Shown: positions 50,100 through 57,995 of the stretch, piece after piece
How the letters are laid out: the number at the start of each line of letters is the position of its first letter
Numbering within the stretch: the first letter of the stretch is position 1
Origin: Rhodocyclales bacterium
Lineage (GTDB): Bacteria; Pseudomonadota; Gammaproteobacteria; Burkholderiales; Rhodocyclaceae
DNA: 57,995 bases
Direction of reading: 5' to 3'
NCBI GenBank assembly: GCA_003105015.1
Contig: PQAF01000022.1
Location: forward strand, 1-57,995
Made by a program: the position numbers and the translations under genes
Notes under the pieces: generated by a model
Database searches by the model: none
Seen by the model: the letters and a program-made list of their open reading frames with translations, nothing else
Told to the model about the DNA's origin: nothing

Positions 50100-51920
50100 A
50101 TGTGCGGAATCGTCGCCGCGGTCGCCGACCGCAACATCGTCCCGGTCCTGATCGAAGGCCTGCGCAAGCTCGAGTACCGCGGCTACGATTCGGCCGGTAT
50201 GGCCGTGCATAACGGCGGCATGCATCGCCTGCGCGCCGTCGGGCGCGTCGCGGAGCTGGCCACACGGGCCGAGGGCCTCTCGGCCGGCACCGGCATCGCC
50301 CACACGCGCTGGGCCACGCACGGCGTACCCTCCGAGCGCAACGCCCACCCGCACGTCTCGGGCGGTCTGGCGGTGGTGCACAACGGCATCATCGAGAACT
50401 ACGGCGAGATCAAGGCCCGCCTGGCCGGCCTCGGCTACGTCTTCACCTCGGAGACCGACACCGAGGTCATCGCCCATCTCATCGAGCACAAGCTGAAGTC
50501 GCAGGCCGATCTCCTCGCCGCCGTGCGCGCCGCCTGCGCCGAACTGGTCGGCGCCTACGCCATTGCCGTCCTTTCTGAAAAGGAGCCGCAGCGCGTCGTC
50601 GTCGCGCGCCACGGCGCCCCCCTCCTGCTCGGGCTCGGCGAGGACGGTCATTACGCTGCCTCGGATACCGCCGCGCTGCTGCAGGTGACGCGCACCCTGA
50701 TCTACCTCGAGGACGGCGACATCGCCGAAATCGCCCGCGGCGGCGTGCGCATCGTGCGCGCCGACGGCTCGCCGGTCGAGCGGCCCAGCCATGAGAGCAC
50801 GCTGGCGGCCGACGCCGTCGAGCTGGGGCACTATCGCCACTACATGCAGAAGGAAATCTTCGAGCAGCCGCAGGCGCTCGCCAACACGCTGGAGATGATC
50901 GGCACGGCGCAGTCGGCGGCGCCGCAGCTCTTCGGCGCCGGCGCCGAGGAAATGCTCGCCGACGCCAAGAGCGTGCTGATCCTCGCCTGCGGCACCAGTT
51001 ATCACGCCGGCCTCACGGCGCGCTACTGGATCGAGCAGCTGGCAGGCCTGCCCTGCAGCGTCGAGATCGCCAGCGAGTACCGCTACCGCAACTCGGTGCC
51101 GAACCCGGAGGCGCTGGTGGTGGCCATCTCGCAATCCGGCGAGACGGCCGACACCCTGGCGGCGCTCAAACACGCGCGCGTGCTCGGCCAGTCGCGTACC
51201 CTGGCGCTCTGCAACGTGCCCGAATCGGCCATCGTGCGCGAGGCGGCGCTGAAGTTCCTCACCCGCGCCGGCCCGGAGATCGGCGTGGCGTCGACCAAGG
51301 CCTTCACCACCCAGCTGGCCGCGCTGTTCCTGCTGGCGGTGACGCTGGCCAGGGTGAATGGCCGCATCGATGCGCGCGAGGAAGCGGCGCATCTCACCGC
51401 CATGCGCCATCTGCCGCTGGCGGTGGGACGCGTGCTCGAACTGGAAAAGGACATCGCCGCCTGGGCAAAACAGTTCGCCGGCAAGCACCACGCGCTGTTC
51501 CTCGGCCGCGGTCTGCATTACCCGATCGCTCTCGAGGGCGCCCTGAAGCTGAAGGAAATCTCCTACATCCACGCCGAGGCCTATCCGGCCGGCGAGCTCA
51601 AGCACGGTCCGCTGGCGTTGGTCGACAAGGAGATGCCGGTGATCGCCGTCGCCCCCAACGACGCGCTGCTGGAAAAACTCAAGTCCAACCTGCAGGAAGT
51701 GCGCGCCCGCGGCGGCGAGCTGTTCGTCTTCGCCGATGCCGGCAGCGAGATCGCCGAGTCGGAAGGCGTTCACATCATCCGCATGCCCGAGCATTACGGC
51801 CTGCTCTCGCCCGTGCTGCACGTCGTGCCCCTGCAACTGCTGGCCTACCATGCCGCGCTCGTGAAGGGCACGGACGTGGATAAGCCGCGCAACCTGGCGA
51901 AATCGGTCACAGTCGAGTGA
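50100..51920 (+). CDS. glmS: Glutamine-fructose-6-phosphate aminotransferase (isomerising)
   Basis: 606-residue first enzyme of UDP-GlcNAc synthesis. Class II glutaminase with Cys2 nucleophile (MCGIVAAV), RGYDSAG and HTRWATHG. A linker with [11 protein letters not shown] is followed by two SIS isomerase domains: [10 protein letters not shown], then [16 protein letters not shown], and the second with [31 protein letters not shown]. The C-terminal [12 protein letters not shown] is universal. No glmS ribozyme precedes it, as expected in proteobacteria; it is co-transcribed with glmU. Confidence 0.98.
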   Translation: MCGIVAAVADRNIVPVLIEGLRKLEYRGYDSAGMAVHNGGMHRLRAVGRVAELATRAEGLSAGTGIAHTRWATHGVPSERNAHPHVSGGLAVVHNGIIENYGEIKARLAGLGYVFTSETDTEVIAHLIEHKLKSQADLLAAVRAACAELVGAYAIAVLSEKEPQRVVVARHGAPLLLGLGEDGHYAASDTAALLQVTRTLIYLEDGDIAEIARGGVRIVRADGSPVERPSHESTLAADAVELGHYRHYMQKEIFEQPQALANTLEMIGTAQSAAPQLFGAGAEEMLADAKSVLILACGTSYHAGLTARYWIEQLAGLPCSVEIASEYRYRNSVPNPEALVVAISQSGETADTLAALKHARVLGQSRTLALCNVPESAIVREAALKFLTRAGPEIGVASTKAFTTQLAALFLLAVTLARVNGRIDAREEAAHLTAMRHLPLAVGRVLELEKDIAAWAKQFAGKHHALFLGRGLHYPIALEGALKLKEISYIHAEAYPAGELKHGPLALVDKEMPVIAVAPNDALLEKLKSNLQEVRARGGELFVFADAGSEIAESEGVHIIRMPEHYGLLSPVLHVVPLQLLAYHAALVKGTDVDKPRNLAKSVTVE

Positions 51921-51923
51921 CGG

Positions 51924-53318
51924 TCAGCCTGCCGGGAATATCGCCTCGAAGCGGGTCACGCCATCGGTCGACGTCACGGCGATCCTGCCGCCGTGCGCCT
52001 CGATGATCGATTGGGTGATGGCCAGGCCCAGCCCTGCGCCTTCATGCGACCGGTGGCGCGAGGCGTCGACCTGGTAGAAGCGATCGAACAGTCGCGGCAA
52101 GTGTTCCGGCGGTATCGGCTCGCCGGGGTTTTCGACCGATAGACGGACCTCCTGGCCGCTGCGCTCGATGCGAACCCGCACCGAGCCGCCCCGGGGCGCG
52201 TGGCGTATGGCATTCGAAAGCAGGTTGCTGATGGCGCGGCGAAGCATCAGCCTGTCGCCCGGCACGATGCCCTCGCCGGCCGAGTCGAGGCCGACCCCCA
52301 GTTCATCCGACCACGCTTCGTAGAATTCGAACAGCTGCCGCACCTCCTCCGCCAGGCTGACCGGGCCGCGCCGTTGCACGAGCAACCCGTTGTCGGCCTT
52401 TGCCAGGAAGAGCATGTCGCCGATCATGCGGGCGAGGCGGTCGTATTCCTCCAGGTTCGAGTACAGCACTTCGCGGTATTCGTCGGCCGATCTGGCCTTC
52501 GACAGGGCCACCTGGGTCTGGGTCATCAGGTTGCTGATCGGCGTGCGCAGCTCGTGCGCCAGGTCCGACGAGAAATCCGACAGGCGCCTGAAGGAATCTT
52601 CGAGACGCCCGAGCATTTCGTTGAAGGCGGTCGCCAGTTGCGTCAGCTCTTCCGGCACGGCGTCGAGCGGCAGCCGGTTCTCCAGGCGGCTGGCGGAAAT
52701 GCCGTGGGCGATTCTGGCCATGTCGCGCACCGGCGCCAGCCCCCTGCGCGCGGCGACCCAGCCGAACAGCGCCGTCAGCAGGATGCAGACCACGATGGCC
52801 AGCCAGAGGCGCTTGCGGAACGCCTCCAGGAATTCCAGATGATGGCCGATGTCCAGGGCGAGGGCGACCGTGACGGGCGCGCCTTGCGGCATGCTGGTCG
52901 GCGCCGTCGCGAGAAGCCCCCTGTAGGTCCGACCCTCCCATGACCATACCGCCGGCCTCGATGGCCCGGCCGATGCCGGCATGGCTTGAGCCCCCAGGAG
53001 GGGGGCGAGCAGTGCCGCGTCCGGTGTCGCGAAGAGCGTCTGCTGCTTGCCCGCGGCGATCGCGACGGCCAGTCCGTGATGGCCGACCAGGGCTTCCTCG
53101 AGCCGCTGGGCTGCGTTGGTCAGGTCGTCGGGCGACTGCGCCTTCGACAGGACATGGCGGATCAGGGTCAGCTTGCCCTCGAATTCGTGCAGATCCTGTT
53201 CCTCGAAGTGCGTCTCCACCATCGCGCCGATCCAGTAGCCGATGGCCAGCAGGACGACGGTCGACGCCGAGGAAAAGAACAGCGCCAGCCGGAGCGTGAT
53301 CGATTTAGGGCTTATCAC
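51924..53318 (-). CDS. Metal-type sensor histidine kinase (CusS/CopS-like)
   Basis: 464-residue membrane kinase. TM1 is about 8-32 and TM2 about 171-190. A 130-residue periplasmic sensor domain between them contains His pairs (GHH at 80-82 and GHH at 158-160) that might bind metal. HAMP, HisKA with [10 protein letters not shown] (H255) and HATPase boxes [10 protein letters not shown] and GAGLGLAI follow. The closest recognisable group is the heavy-metal sensor kinases (CusS, CopS, IrlS). A GTG start at 53318 overlaps the regulator stop by 4 nt. It sits between glmS (convergent) and its regulator gene. Confidence 0.88.
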   Translation of the reverse strand: MISPKSITLRLALFFSSASTVVLLAIGYWIGAMVETHFEEQDLHEFEGKLTLIRHVLSKAQSPDDLTNAAQRLEEALVGHHGLAVAIAAGKQQTLFATPDAALLAPLLGAQAMPASAGPSRPAVWSWEGRTYRGLLATAPTSMPQGAPVTVALALDIGHHLEFLEAFRKRLWLAIVVCILLTALFGWVAARRGLAPVRDMARIAHGISASRLENRLPLDAVPEELTQLATAFNEMLGRLEDSFRRLSDFSSDLAHELRTPISNLMTQTQVALSKARSADEYREVLYSNLEEYDRLARMIGDMLFLAKADNGLLVQRRGPVSLAEEVRQLFEFYEAWSDELGVGLDSAGEGIVPGDRLMLRRAISNLLSNAIRHAPRGGSVRVRIERSGQEVRLSVENPGEPIPPEHLPRLFDRFYQVDASRHRSHEGAGLGLAITQSIIEAHGGRIAVTSTDGVTRFEAIFPAG

Positions 53319-53995
53319 GCCGCCCCCGGGACTTCGAGGACGTAGCCCATGCCGCGCACGGTGCGGATCAGCTTCGGCTCGAAGTCGTCGTCGACCTTCG
53401 CGCGCAGGCGCCTCACGGCGACCTCGATGACGTTGGTGTCGCTGTCGAAATTCATGTCCCACACCTGGGAGGCGATCAGCGAGCGCGGCAGCACTTCGCC
53501 CTGGCGGCGCAGCAGCAGTTCGAGCAGGGCGAACTCCTTGGCGGTGAGATCGATGCGCCGGCCGGCGCGCGACACCCTTCGCCGCAGAAGGTCGAGCTCC
53601 AGATCGGCCGCGCGCAGCGTTTCAGGCTCCTTGCTTTTCCCGCGCCGCAGCAGCGTGCGCACGCGCGCCAGCAGTTCCGAGAAGGCGAACGGCTTGACCA
53701 GGTAATCGTCGGCGCCCAGTTCCAGTCCCTTCACGCGATCCTCGACCTGATCGCGCGCCGTGAGGAAGAGAACCGGCATGTGTCGACCGGCCTGGCGGAT
53801 TTCGTGCAGCACGTGCCAGCCGTCGAGCCCCGGCAGCATGACGTCGAGTACCACCAGGTCGTAGTCCTCGGTCAGCGCCAGATGCTTGCCGTCGAGGCCG
53901 TCGCGCACGAGATCGACCACGAAGCCGGCTTCCGCCAGCCCCTGCCTGAGGTATTCGCCGGTCTTTTGCTCGTCCTCGACGATCAGAATTCTCAT
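53315..53995 (-). CDS. Metal-type OmpR/PhoB response regulator (CusR/CopR-like)
   Basis: 226-residue regulator. Receiver domain with phosphoacceptor D51 ([10 protein letters not shown]), [10 protein letters not shown] and [18 protein letters not shown]. Winged-helix DNA-binding domain (about 130-222) with [49 protein letters not shown], the part most alike in CusR, CopR and PcoR. It is transcribed with the kinase and is divergent from the efflux operon; the perfect palindrome in the shared region is the likely target. Confidence 0.93.
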   Translation of the reverse strand: MRILIVEDEQKTGEYLRQGLAEAGFVVDLVRDGLDGKHLALTEDYDLVVLDVMLPGLDGWHVLHEIRQAGRHMPVLFLTARDQVEDRVKGLELGADDYLVKPFAFSELLARVRTLLRRGKSKEPETLRAADLELDLLRRRVSRAGRRIDLTAKEFALLELLLRRQGEVLPRSLIASQVWDMNFDSDTNVIEVAVRRLRAKVDDDFEPKLIRTVRGMGYVLEVPGAA

Positions 53996-54059
53996 GGTCC
54001 TTGCCGCAGCCGATTCCGGATGCCGCCATTGTGCATGCCGGCCAGCCTCATTTCCGGAA

Positions 54060-54077
54060 GATTACAAATTTGTAATC
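54060..54077. promoter_or_regulatory. Perfect 18-bp palindrome, probable CusR/CopR-type box
   Basis: GATTACAAATTTGTAATC is its own reverse complement. It lies 65 bp from the regulator start and 70 bp from the efflux operon start. Its TTACA-N6-TGTAA core fits the boxes bound by copper-responsive OmpR-type regulators as I recall them. It probably controls both directions. Confidence 0.7.
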
Positions 54078-54146
54078 CCTCTGTCAGCTAGCCGTCGGGC
54101 GGCCGACAGCATCATGACAGCCATGACGAAACAAGGACGGCTCCCG

Positions 54147-55340
54147 ATGAGAAAGCTACCGATCCTGCTGGCCGGGCTGGCGGCCGCCCTGCCGGCATTT
54201 GCCCAGACCCTCGGGGAGGCACTGGAGCAGGCCTGGGCGCGCCATCCCCAGGCCAGCGCCGTGTCCGCGCGAGAGGACGAAGCGCGGGCACGGGCCGAAC
54301 TGGCGGGCGGCATCACGCCGGGGCCGGCGGCGCTGTCCCTCTCCAGCCTGAACGACCGTCTCAATCGCAACCGCGGCAAGCAGGAGTGGGAGGCCGAAAT
54401 GGCCGTCCCGCTCTGGCTGCCCGGGCAGCGGACGGCACGCGAGGCCGAGGCGGAAAGCGCCCTGGCGGAAGTCGCCGCGCGCAGCAAAGCCCTGCGCCTG
54501 CAGCTGGCGGGCGAGGTGCGAGAGGCCTGGTGGGCAGTGGCCGCCGCCCGCAATGCGAGCAGCCTGGCCAAGCGCCGCGCGGCGACGGCCCGGGCGCTGG
54601 AATCCGATGTGCAGCGCCGCTACAAGGCCGGCGATCTGGCGCGCATCGACGCCAACCTGGCGCAGGGCGAGCGCCTTGCCGCGGAAGCCGAGGCGATCGA
54701 GACGGAGGCCGTGCTGCTGGCCGCAGAACAGGCCTGGCGCAACCTGACCGGCACTGCGGCCCCTGCTGTCCTGGCGGAGGAGGGCGCGGCCGTTGCGCGC
54801 GAGCCTGACGAGAATCATCCGCAGCTTGCCGCCGCCGCCGCAGCCGCACGCACGGCGCGCAGCCGGCTGCGCGTCGCCGAGGAAACCCGCCGCGATGCCC
54901 CGGAACTCGCCGTGCGGGTGGTGCGGGAACGGGGGGATTTCTCCGAGCCCTATGCGAACACCGTCGGCGTGAAACTGACGATCCCCTTCTCGTCCGGCCC
55001 GCGCGTGCGCCAGGAAAACGCCGCCGCCCGTGCCGAAACAATCCAGGCCGATGCCGAGTGGGCGCTGGCCCGCCACAAGCTGCAGCTCGATGTGGAAAAG
55101 GTTCGCCTCGACCTTGCCGCCGCCGAGCGCCAGCTTGCCATGGCACGGGCGCGCCACGCCTTGGCGGCCGACAACCTGGGCCTGGCCGAAAAGGCCTTCT
55201 CGCTCGGCGAATCGGATCTGACGACGCTGCTGCGCGTGCGCGCCGGCGCCTTCGAGGCGGAAGCTTTCCTCAATCGACAGCAGGTCGCGCGTGCCGCGGT
55301 TCAATCCCGTCTCAAACAAGTTCTGGGAGTCATGCCTTGA
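54147..55340 (+). CDS. Outer-membrane efflux protein of a metal RND system (CusC/CzcC-like)
   Basis: 397-residue TolC-family protein. A signal peptide (about 1-20) is followed by two long alpha-helical repeats rich in Ala, Glu and Arg (about 60-190 and 250-380) and strand segments such as GVKLTIPFSSGPRVRQENAAARAE. It is shorter than TolC but normal for CzcC-type members. ATG 54147 is chosen because AAGGA lies 9 nt upstream; ATG 54123 would place extra polar residues before the signal peptide. First gene of the efflux operon, downstream of the palindrome; it overlaps the next gene. Confidence 0.88.
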   Translation: MRKLPILLAGLAAALPAFAQTLGEALEQAWARHPQASAVSAREDEARARAELAGGITPGPAALSLSSLNDRLNRNRGKQEWEAEMAVPLWLPGQRTAREAEAESALAEVAARSKALRLQLAGEVREAWWAVAAARNASSLAKRRAATARALESDVQRRYKAGDLARIDANLAQGERLAAEAEAIETEAVLLAAEQAWRNLTGTAAPAVLAEEGAAVAREPDENHPQLAAAAAAARTARSRLRVAEETRRDAPELAVRVVRERGDFSEPYANTVGVKLTIPFSSGPRVRQENAAARAETIQADAEWALARHKLQLDVEKVRLDLAAAERQLAMARARHALAADNLGLAEKAFSLGESDLTTLLRVRAGAFEAEAFLNRQQVARAAVQSRLKQVLGVMP

Positions 55341-55861
55341 AGCACCTCATATCATTCATTGCGGCGGCTTTTCTCGCATCGGCTGCCGCGGCGCACGGCG
55401 GCGAGGACCACGGCGACGGCGCCGTGCCTGCCGCGACGGGCGGTGTCGCGCCGCGCGCTTTCGCCCAGTCCGAGGAGTTCGAGCTGGTCGCCGTGCTGGC
55501 GGACGGCAAGCTGACGCTCTACCTCGACCGCTATGCCGACAACGCGCCCGTGCCCGGCGCCGAGGTTGAGGTCGAGAGCGGGACCTTCAAGGCCGTCGCG
55601 GCCCAGGTCGCACCGGGCGTGTATTCGGTGCCGGGCCAGGTCTTCGCCCAACCCGGCAAGCACCCGCTGACGATTTCCGTGCAGGCGGGCGATGCCGCCG
55701 ACCTGCTCACCGCCGCCCTCGACCTTGCTCCGCCGGCAGCCGGCGTCGAGCATGCCCATGGCTGGGGCGAATGGACGGTGTGGGGCGCCTCGGGCGTGCT
55801 GCTGCTGGCCGGCGCCGGCCTCGTCGCCGTACGCCGCCGCAAGAAGAATCGCAAACTCTAA
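55337..55861 (+). CDS. Small His-rich exported membrane protein of the metal efflux operon
   Basis: 174 residues. Signal peptide (1-19), then HGGEDHGDG, a beta-rich periplasmic domain (about 45-130), AGVEHAHGWGEW, one transmembrane helix (about 148-166) and a basic tail RRRKKNRKL. I do not recognise a named family, though similar small proteins sit between czcC and czcB genes of betaproteobacteria. A TTG start at 55337 is inferred: it overlaps the previous stop (TTGA), with GGGAG 8 nt upstream, and it is needed to include the signal peptide. Metal scavenging or stabilising the efflux complex is a guess. Confidence 0.7.
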   Translation: MKHLISFIAAAFLASAAAAHGGEDHGDGAVPAATGGVAPRAFAQSEEFELVAVLADGKLTLYLDRYADNAPVPGAEVEVESGTFKAVAAQVAPGVYSVPGQVFAQPGKHPLTISVQAGDAADLLTAALDLAPPAAGVEHAHGWGEWTVWGASGVLLLAGAGLVAVRRRKKNRKL

Positions 55862-55873
55862 GGGATGGAATCG

Positions 55874-57022
55874 ATGCCACGAATGAATCTTGCGGCCGTC
55901 GTCACGGTCGCGCTATTGGGGCTTGCCGCCGGGCGAGCCATCGCCCACGGCGACGAAGACCACAGCCAGGACAAGAAGCCCGCCGTCGTCGCCAAACCGG
56001 CGCCGACGGGAACACTGCCCGCCGAAGCGACGGCGGCCCAGCGGCTGCCCGACGGCAGCCTGTTCGTGCCGAAGGGCGTGCAGCGCCAGCTCGGCCTGCG
56101 CCATGTGGTGGCCGAGGTCGGCGAGCTGGCGGCGACAGTGGAATTCAACGGCAAGGTCATCGCCGACCCGAACGCCGGCGGCCGCATCCAGGCGACCCAG
56201 TCGGGCCGCATCGAGGCCGGGCCGAAAGGACTGCCGACCCTGGGCCAGAAGGTGGCCAAGGGACAGGTGCTCGCCTATCTGCGCCCCGTGGCGAACAGCA
56301 TCGACCGCGGCAACCAGCAGGCGCAGTACGCCGAACTCGACGCGCAACTGGCCATCGCCGAACGCAAGCTTGCCCGCTATGAACAACTCGAGGGCGCCGT
56401 GCCGCAATCGGCGATCGAGGCGGCGCGCTTCGAGGCCGCGGCGCTGAAGAAGCGCCGCGCTGCCGTCGGCGCCAGCATCGGTGCGCCCGAGCCGCTCGTC
56501 GCGCCGGTGTCCGGGGTGATCGGCGCGGCCAACGTGGTGGCCGGCCAGGTGGTGGAGGCGAAGGAGATCCTCTTCGAAGTGATCGACCCGGCGCGCCTCG
56601 CAGTGGAGGCGCTGGCCTACGATCCGGCGCTGGCGGAGGGCATCGCCGCGGCCTCGTCGCCGCTGCCCGGCGGCACGCTGGAATTGCAGTTCGTCGGCGG
56701 CGGCCGGCAGCTGCGCGAGCAAGCGCTGCCGCTGCTGTTCCGCGTCAAGTCGGCAAATGCTCCCGTGGCCGTCGGCCAGCCGCTCAAGGTGATCGCCCAG
56801 ACCGCGCGCACCGTCAAGGGCGCGGCGCTGCCGCGGGCCGCGCTGGTGAAAGTCAGTGCCGGCGAGACGGCGGTGTGGGTGCGCGACGGGGCGGAACGCT
56901 TCGTTCTGCGCAAAGTGGGCGTGGCACTGCTCGACGCGACCCATACGGCGGCGATATCCGGAATCAACGACGGCGAACGCGTCGTCACCGAAGGCGCCGG
57001 CCTGCTGGCCCAGGTCAGATAG
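55874..57022 (+). CDS. Metal RND efflux periplasmic adaptor (CusB/CzcB-like)
   Basis: 382-residue membrane-fusion protein. Signal peptide, then HGDEDHSQD, a His/acid-rich mature N-terminus seen in CzcB-type adaptors. Barrel-sandwich halves are [35 protein letters not shown] and [28 protein letters not shown] short coiled coil (about 145-195) and beta-barrel and membrane-proximal domains complete it. ATG 55874 is preferred because AAGGG lies 9 nt upstream; ATG 55865 abuts that sequence. It is followed 2 nt later by the pump gene. Confidence 0.88.
   Translation: MPRMNLAAVVTVALLGLAAGRAIAHGDEDHSQDKKPAVVAKPAPTGTLPAEATAAQRLPDGSLFVPKGVQRQLGLRHVVAEVGELAATVEFNGKVIADPNAGGRIQATQSGRIEAGPKGLPTLGQKVAKGQVLAYLRPVANSIDRGNQQAQYAELDAQLAIAERKLARYEQLEGAVPQSAIEAARFEAAALKKRRAAVGASIGAPEPLVAPVSGVIGAANVVAGQVVEAKEILFEVIDPARLAVEALAYDPALAEGIAAASSPLPGGTLELQFVGGGRQLREQALPLLFRVKSANAPVAVGQPLKVIAQTARTVKGAALPRAALVKVSAGETAVWVRDGAERFVLRKVGVALLDATHTAAISGINDGERVVTEGAGLLAQVR
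56848..56873 (-). repeat. Dispersed CGCCGT-N10-CTGACTTT motif, copy H (weak)
   Basis: Minus-strand match inside the adaptor gene, over codons for VKVSAGETA. It keeps both conserved blocks and the spacing, but the peptide is ordinary for the family, so it is the least certain copy. Confidence 0.35.
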
Positions 57023-57024
57023 CC

Positions 57025-57995
57025 ATGTTCGACGCCATCATCCACGCCAGCCTGAAGCAGCGGCTGATCGTCCTCGGCGTGTCGCTGCTGCTGGTGATCT
57101 ACGGCGCGCTCACGGTGCGCCAGATGCCGGTGGACGTCTTCCCCGACCTCAACAAGCCGACGGTGACGCTGATGACCGAGGCCGGCGGCATGGCGCCGGA
57201 GGAAGTCGAGCAGTTGGTGACCTTTCCCGTCGAATCGAGCATGAACGGCATGCCCGGTGTCACCCGCGTGCGCTCGGTGTCGGGCATCGGCCTGTCCATC
57301 GTCTATGTCGAATTCGAGTGGGGCTCGGACATCTACCGCAACCGTCAGCAGATCAGCGAGCGCCTGAACCTGGTGCGCGAGCAGCTGCCGGAAGGCATCG
57401 TGCCGCAGCTGGGCCCGATTTCCTCGATCATGGGGGAGATCCTGCTCATCGCCCTGCCCATCAACCCAAATGCGGATCCGGACAAGGTCAGTCCGATGCA
57501 GGTGCGCGAATACGCCGACTGGGTGATGCGGCCGCGCCTGCTCACCATCCCGGGCATCGCCCAGGTGATCCCGATCGGCGGCGAAGTGCGGCAGTACCGC
57601 GTCGAACTCAAGCCGGCGCAGCTGCAGGCGCTCGGCATCGAGCGCGAGAAGCTGGAGGCGGCGCTGAAGGATTTCGGCGCCAATACCAGCGGCGGCTTCC
57701 TCGAGGCGCAGGGCCGCGAATACCTGATCCGCCAGATCGGCCGCACCAGCCGCATCGAGGACCTGCAGAACCTGGTGGTGGCAGTGAAGAATGGCCAGCC
57801 GGTCCTGCTCAGGCAGCTCGCCGAGGTGAAGCTGGCGCCGGCCATCAAGCGCGGCGACGCCGGCTACAACGCCAAGCCGGCCGTGATCCTTTCCGTGCAG
57901 AAGCAGCCCGCCGCCGACAGCGTGGCCCTGACGCGCGAAGTCGAGCGCGCCATGGCCGACCTGTCGAAGTCATTGCCGCAGGGCGTCGAGGCGCC
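57025..57995 (+). CDS. Heavy-metal RND efflux pump (CusA/CzcA family), N-terminal part
   Basis: First 323 codons of an inner-membrane pump; the rest is outside the window. It starts [70 protein letters not shown], typical of the HME subgroup, and continues through the first periplasmic porter domain ([21 protein letters not shown]). Residues that separate Cu/Ag from Zn/Co/Cd pumps lie further on, so the metal is undecided. ATG 57025, 2 nt after the adaptor stop. Confidence 0.93.
   Translation, partial: MFDAIIHASLKQRLIVLGVSLLLVIYGALTVRQMPVDVFPDLNKPTVTLMTEAGGMAPEEVEQLVTFPVESSMNGMPGVTRVRSVSGIGLSIVYVEFEWGSDIYRNRQQISERLNLVREQLPEGIVPQLGPISSIMGEILLIALPINPNADPDKVSPMQVREYADWVMRPRLLTIPGIAQVIPIGGEVRQYRVELKPAQLQALGIEREKLEAALKDFGANTSGGFLEAQGREYLIRQIGRTSRIEDLQNLVVAVKNGQPVLLRQLAEVKLAPAIKRGDAGYNAKPAVILSVQKQPAADSVALTREVERAMADLSKSLPQGVEA

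Noticed and set aside
50098..50100. glmS ribozyme
   Set aside because: Only 2 nt separate glmU and glmS, leaving no room for it.

Overview
The window is a contiguous, gene-dense, GC-rich stretch of chromosome, probably from a betaproteobacterium of the Rhodocyclales type. I infer this from gene order and protein character, not from a database search. The runs metK / lpxL-lpxL / dapF-DUF484-xerC, hslV-hslU, lptM-lysA / cyaY / mrcA / pilMNOPQ-aroK-aroB-dgt-gltBD and glmU-glmS are betaproteobacterial housekeeping neighbourhoods. No rRNA, tRNA, CRISPR array, phage or intact insertion sequence was seen, and no gene-free stretch exceeds about 290 bases.

Layout. 1-5.0 kb: 5' part of metK on the minus strand behind a 142-nt structured leader, two lipid A-type acyltransferases, a CoA-binding protein, dapF, DUF484 and xerC. 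5.0-10.7 kb: a large inverted repeat, a DUF364-type protein, rlmI, then a probable zinc-import group (small CxxC protein, outer-membrane protein, znuA-like, znuB-like) with no ATPase gene. 10.7-14.7 kb: a tandem-STAS protein, hslVU and an AEC transporter. 14.7-16.5 kb: a RegB/RegA (PrrBA, RoxSR) redox two-component pair, minus strand. 16.7-23.3 kb: a plus-strand block of PCuAC copper chaperone, Asp-box propeller, CHHC thioredoxin-fold protein, TonB-dependent receptor, TonB, ExbB and ExbD, which together look like a copper acquisition and delivery module. 23.3-28.9 kb, minus strand: RND pump plus lipoprotein adaptor, then lysA and lptM. 29-31.6 kb: cyaY and mrcA (PBP1A). 31.8-39.7 kb: pilMNOPQ, aroK, aroB and dgt. 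39.7-48.6 kb: an unusual PEP/pyruvate-binding fusion protein, then gltBD behind a leader with promoter, short ORF and intrinsic terminator. 48.7-51.9 kb: glmU-glmS (UDP-GlcNAc synthesis). 51.9-58.0 kb: a metal-type two-component system (minus) divergent from a CusCBA/CzcCBA efflux operon (plus), with a perfect 18-bp palindrome between them. The efflux pump gene runs off the window end.

How the parts fit. Metal handling dominates the accessory content: zinc import, copper uptake and delivery next to a redox regulator, and copper/silver or zinc/cobalt efflux under its own two-component system. The rest serves the cell envelope (lipid A acylation, PBP1A, UDP-GlcNAc, lptM, type IV pili) and amino acid supply (lysine, aromatics, glutamate).

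The least expected signals are: (i) a fixed-length 26-27 bp motif of the form CGCCGT-N10-CTGACTTT, found eight times in both orientations and mostly inside coding sequence; (ii) a metK leader whose Shine-Dalgarno region is paired in a two-tier hairpin; (iii) a gltBD leader with its own intrinsic terminator; (iv) the copper module with its Cys-rich Asp-box protein.
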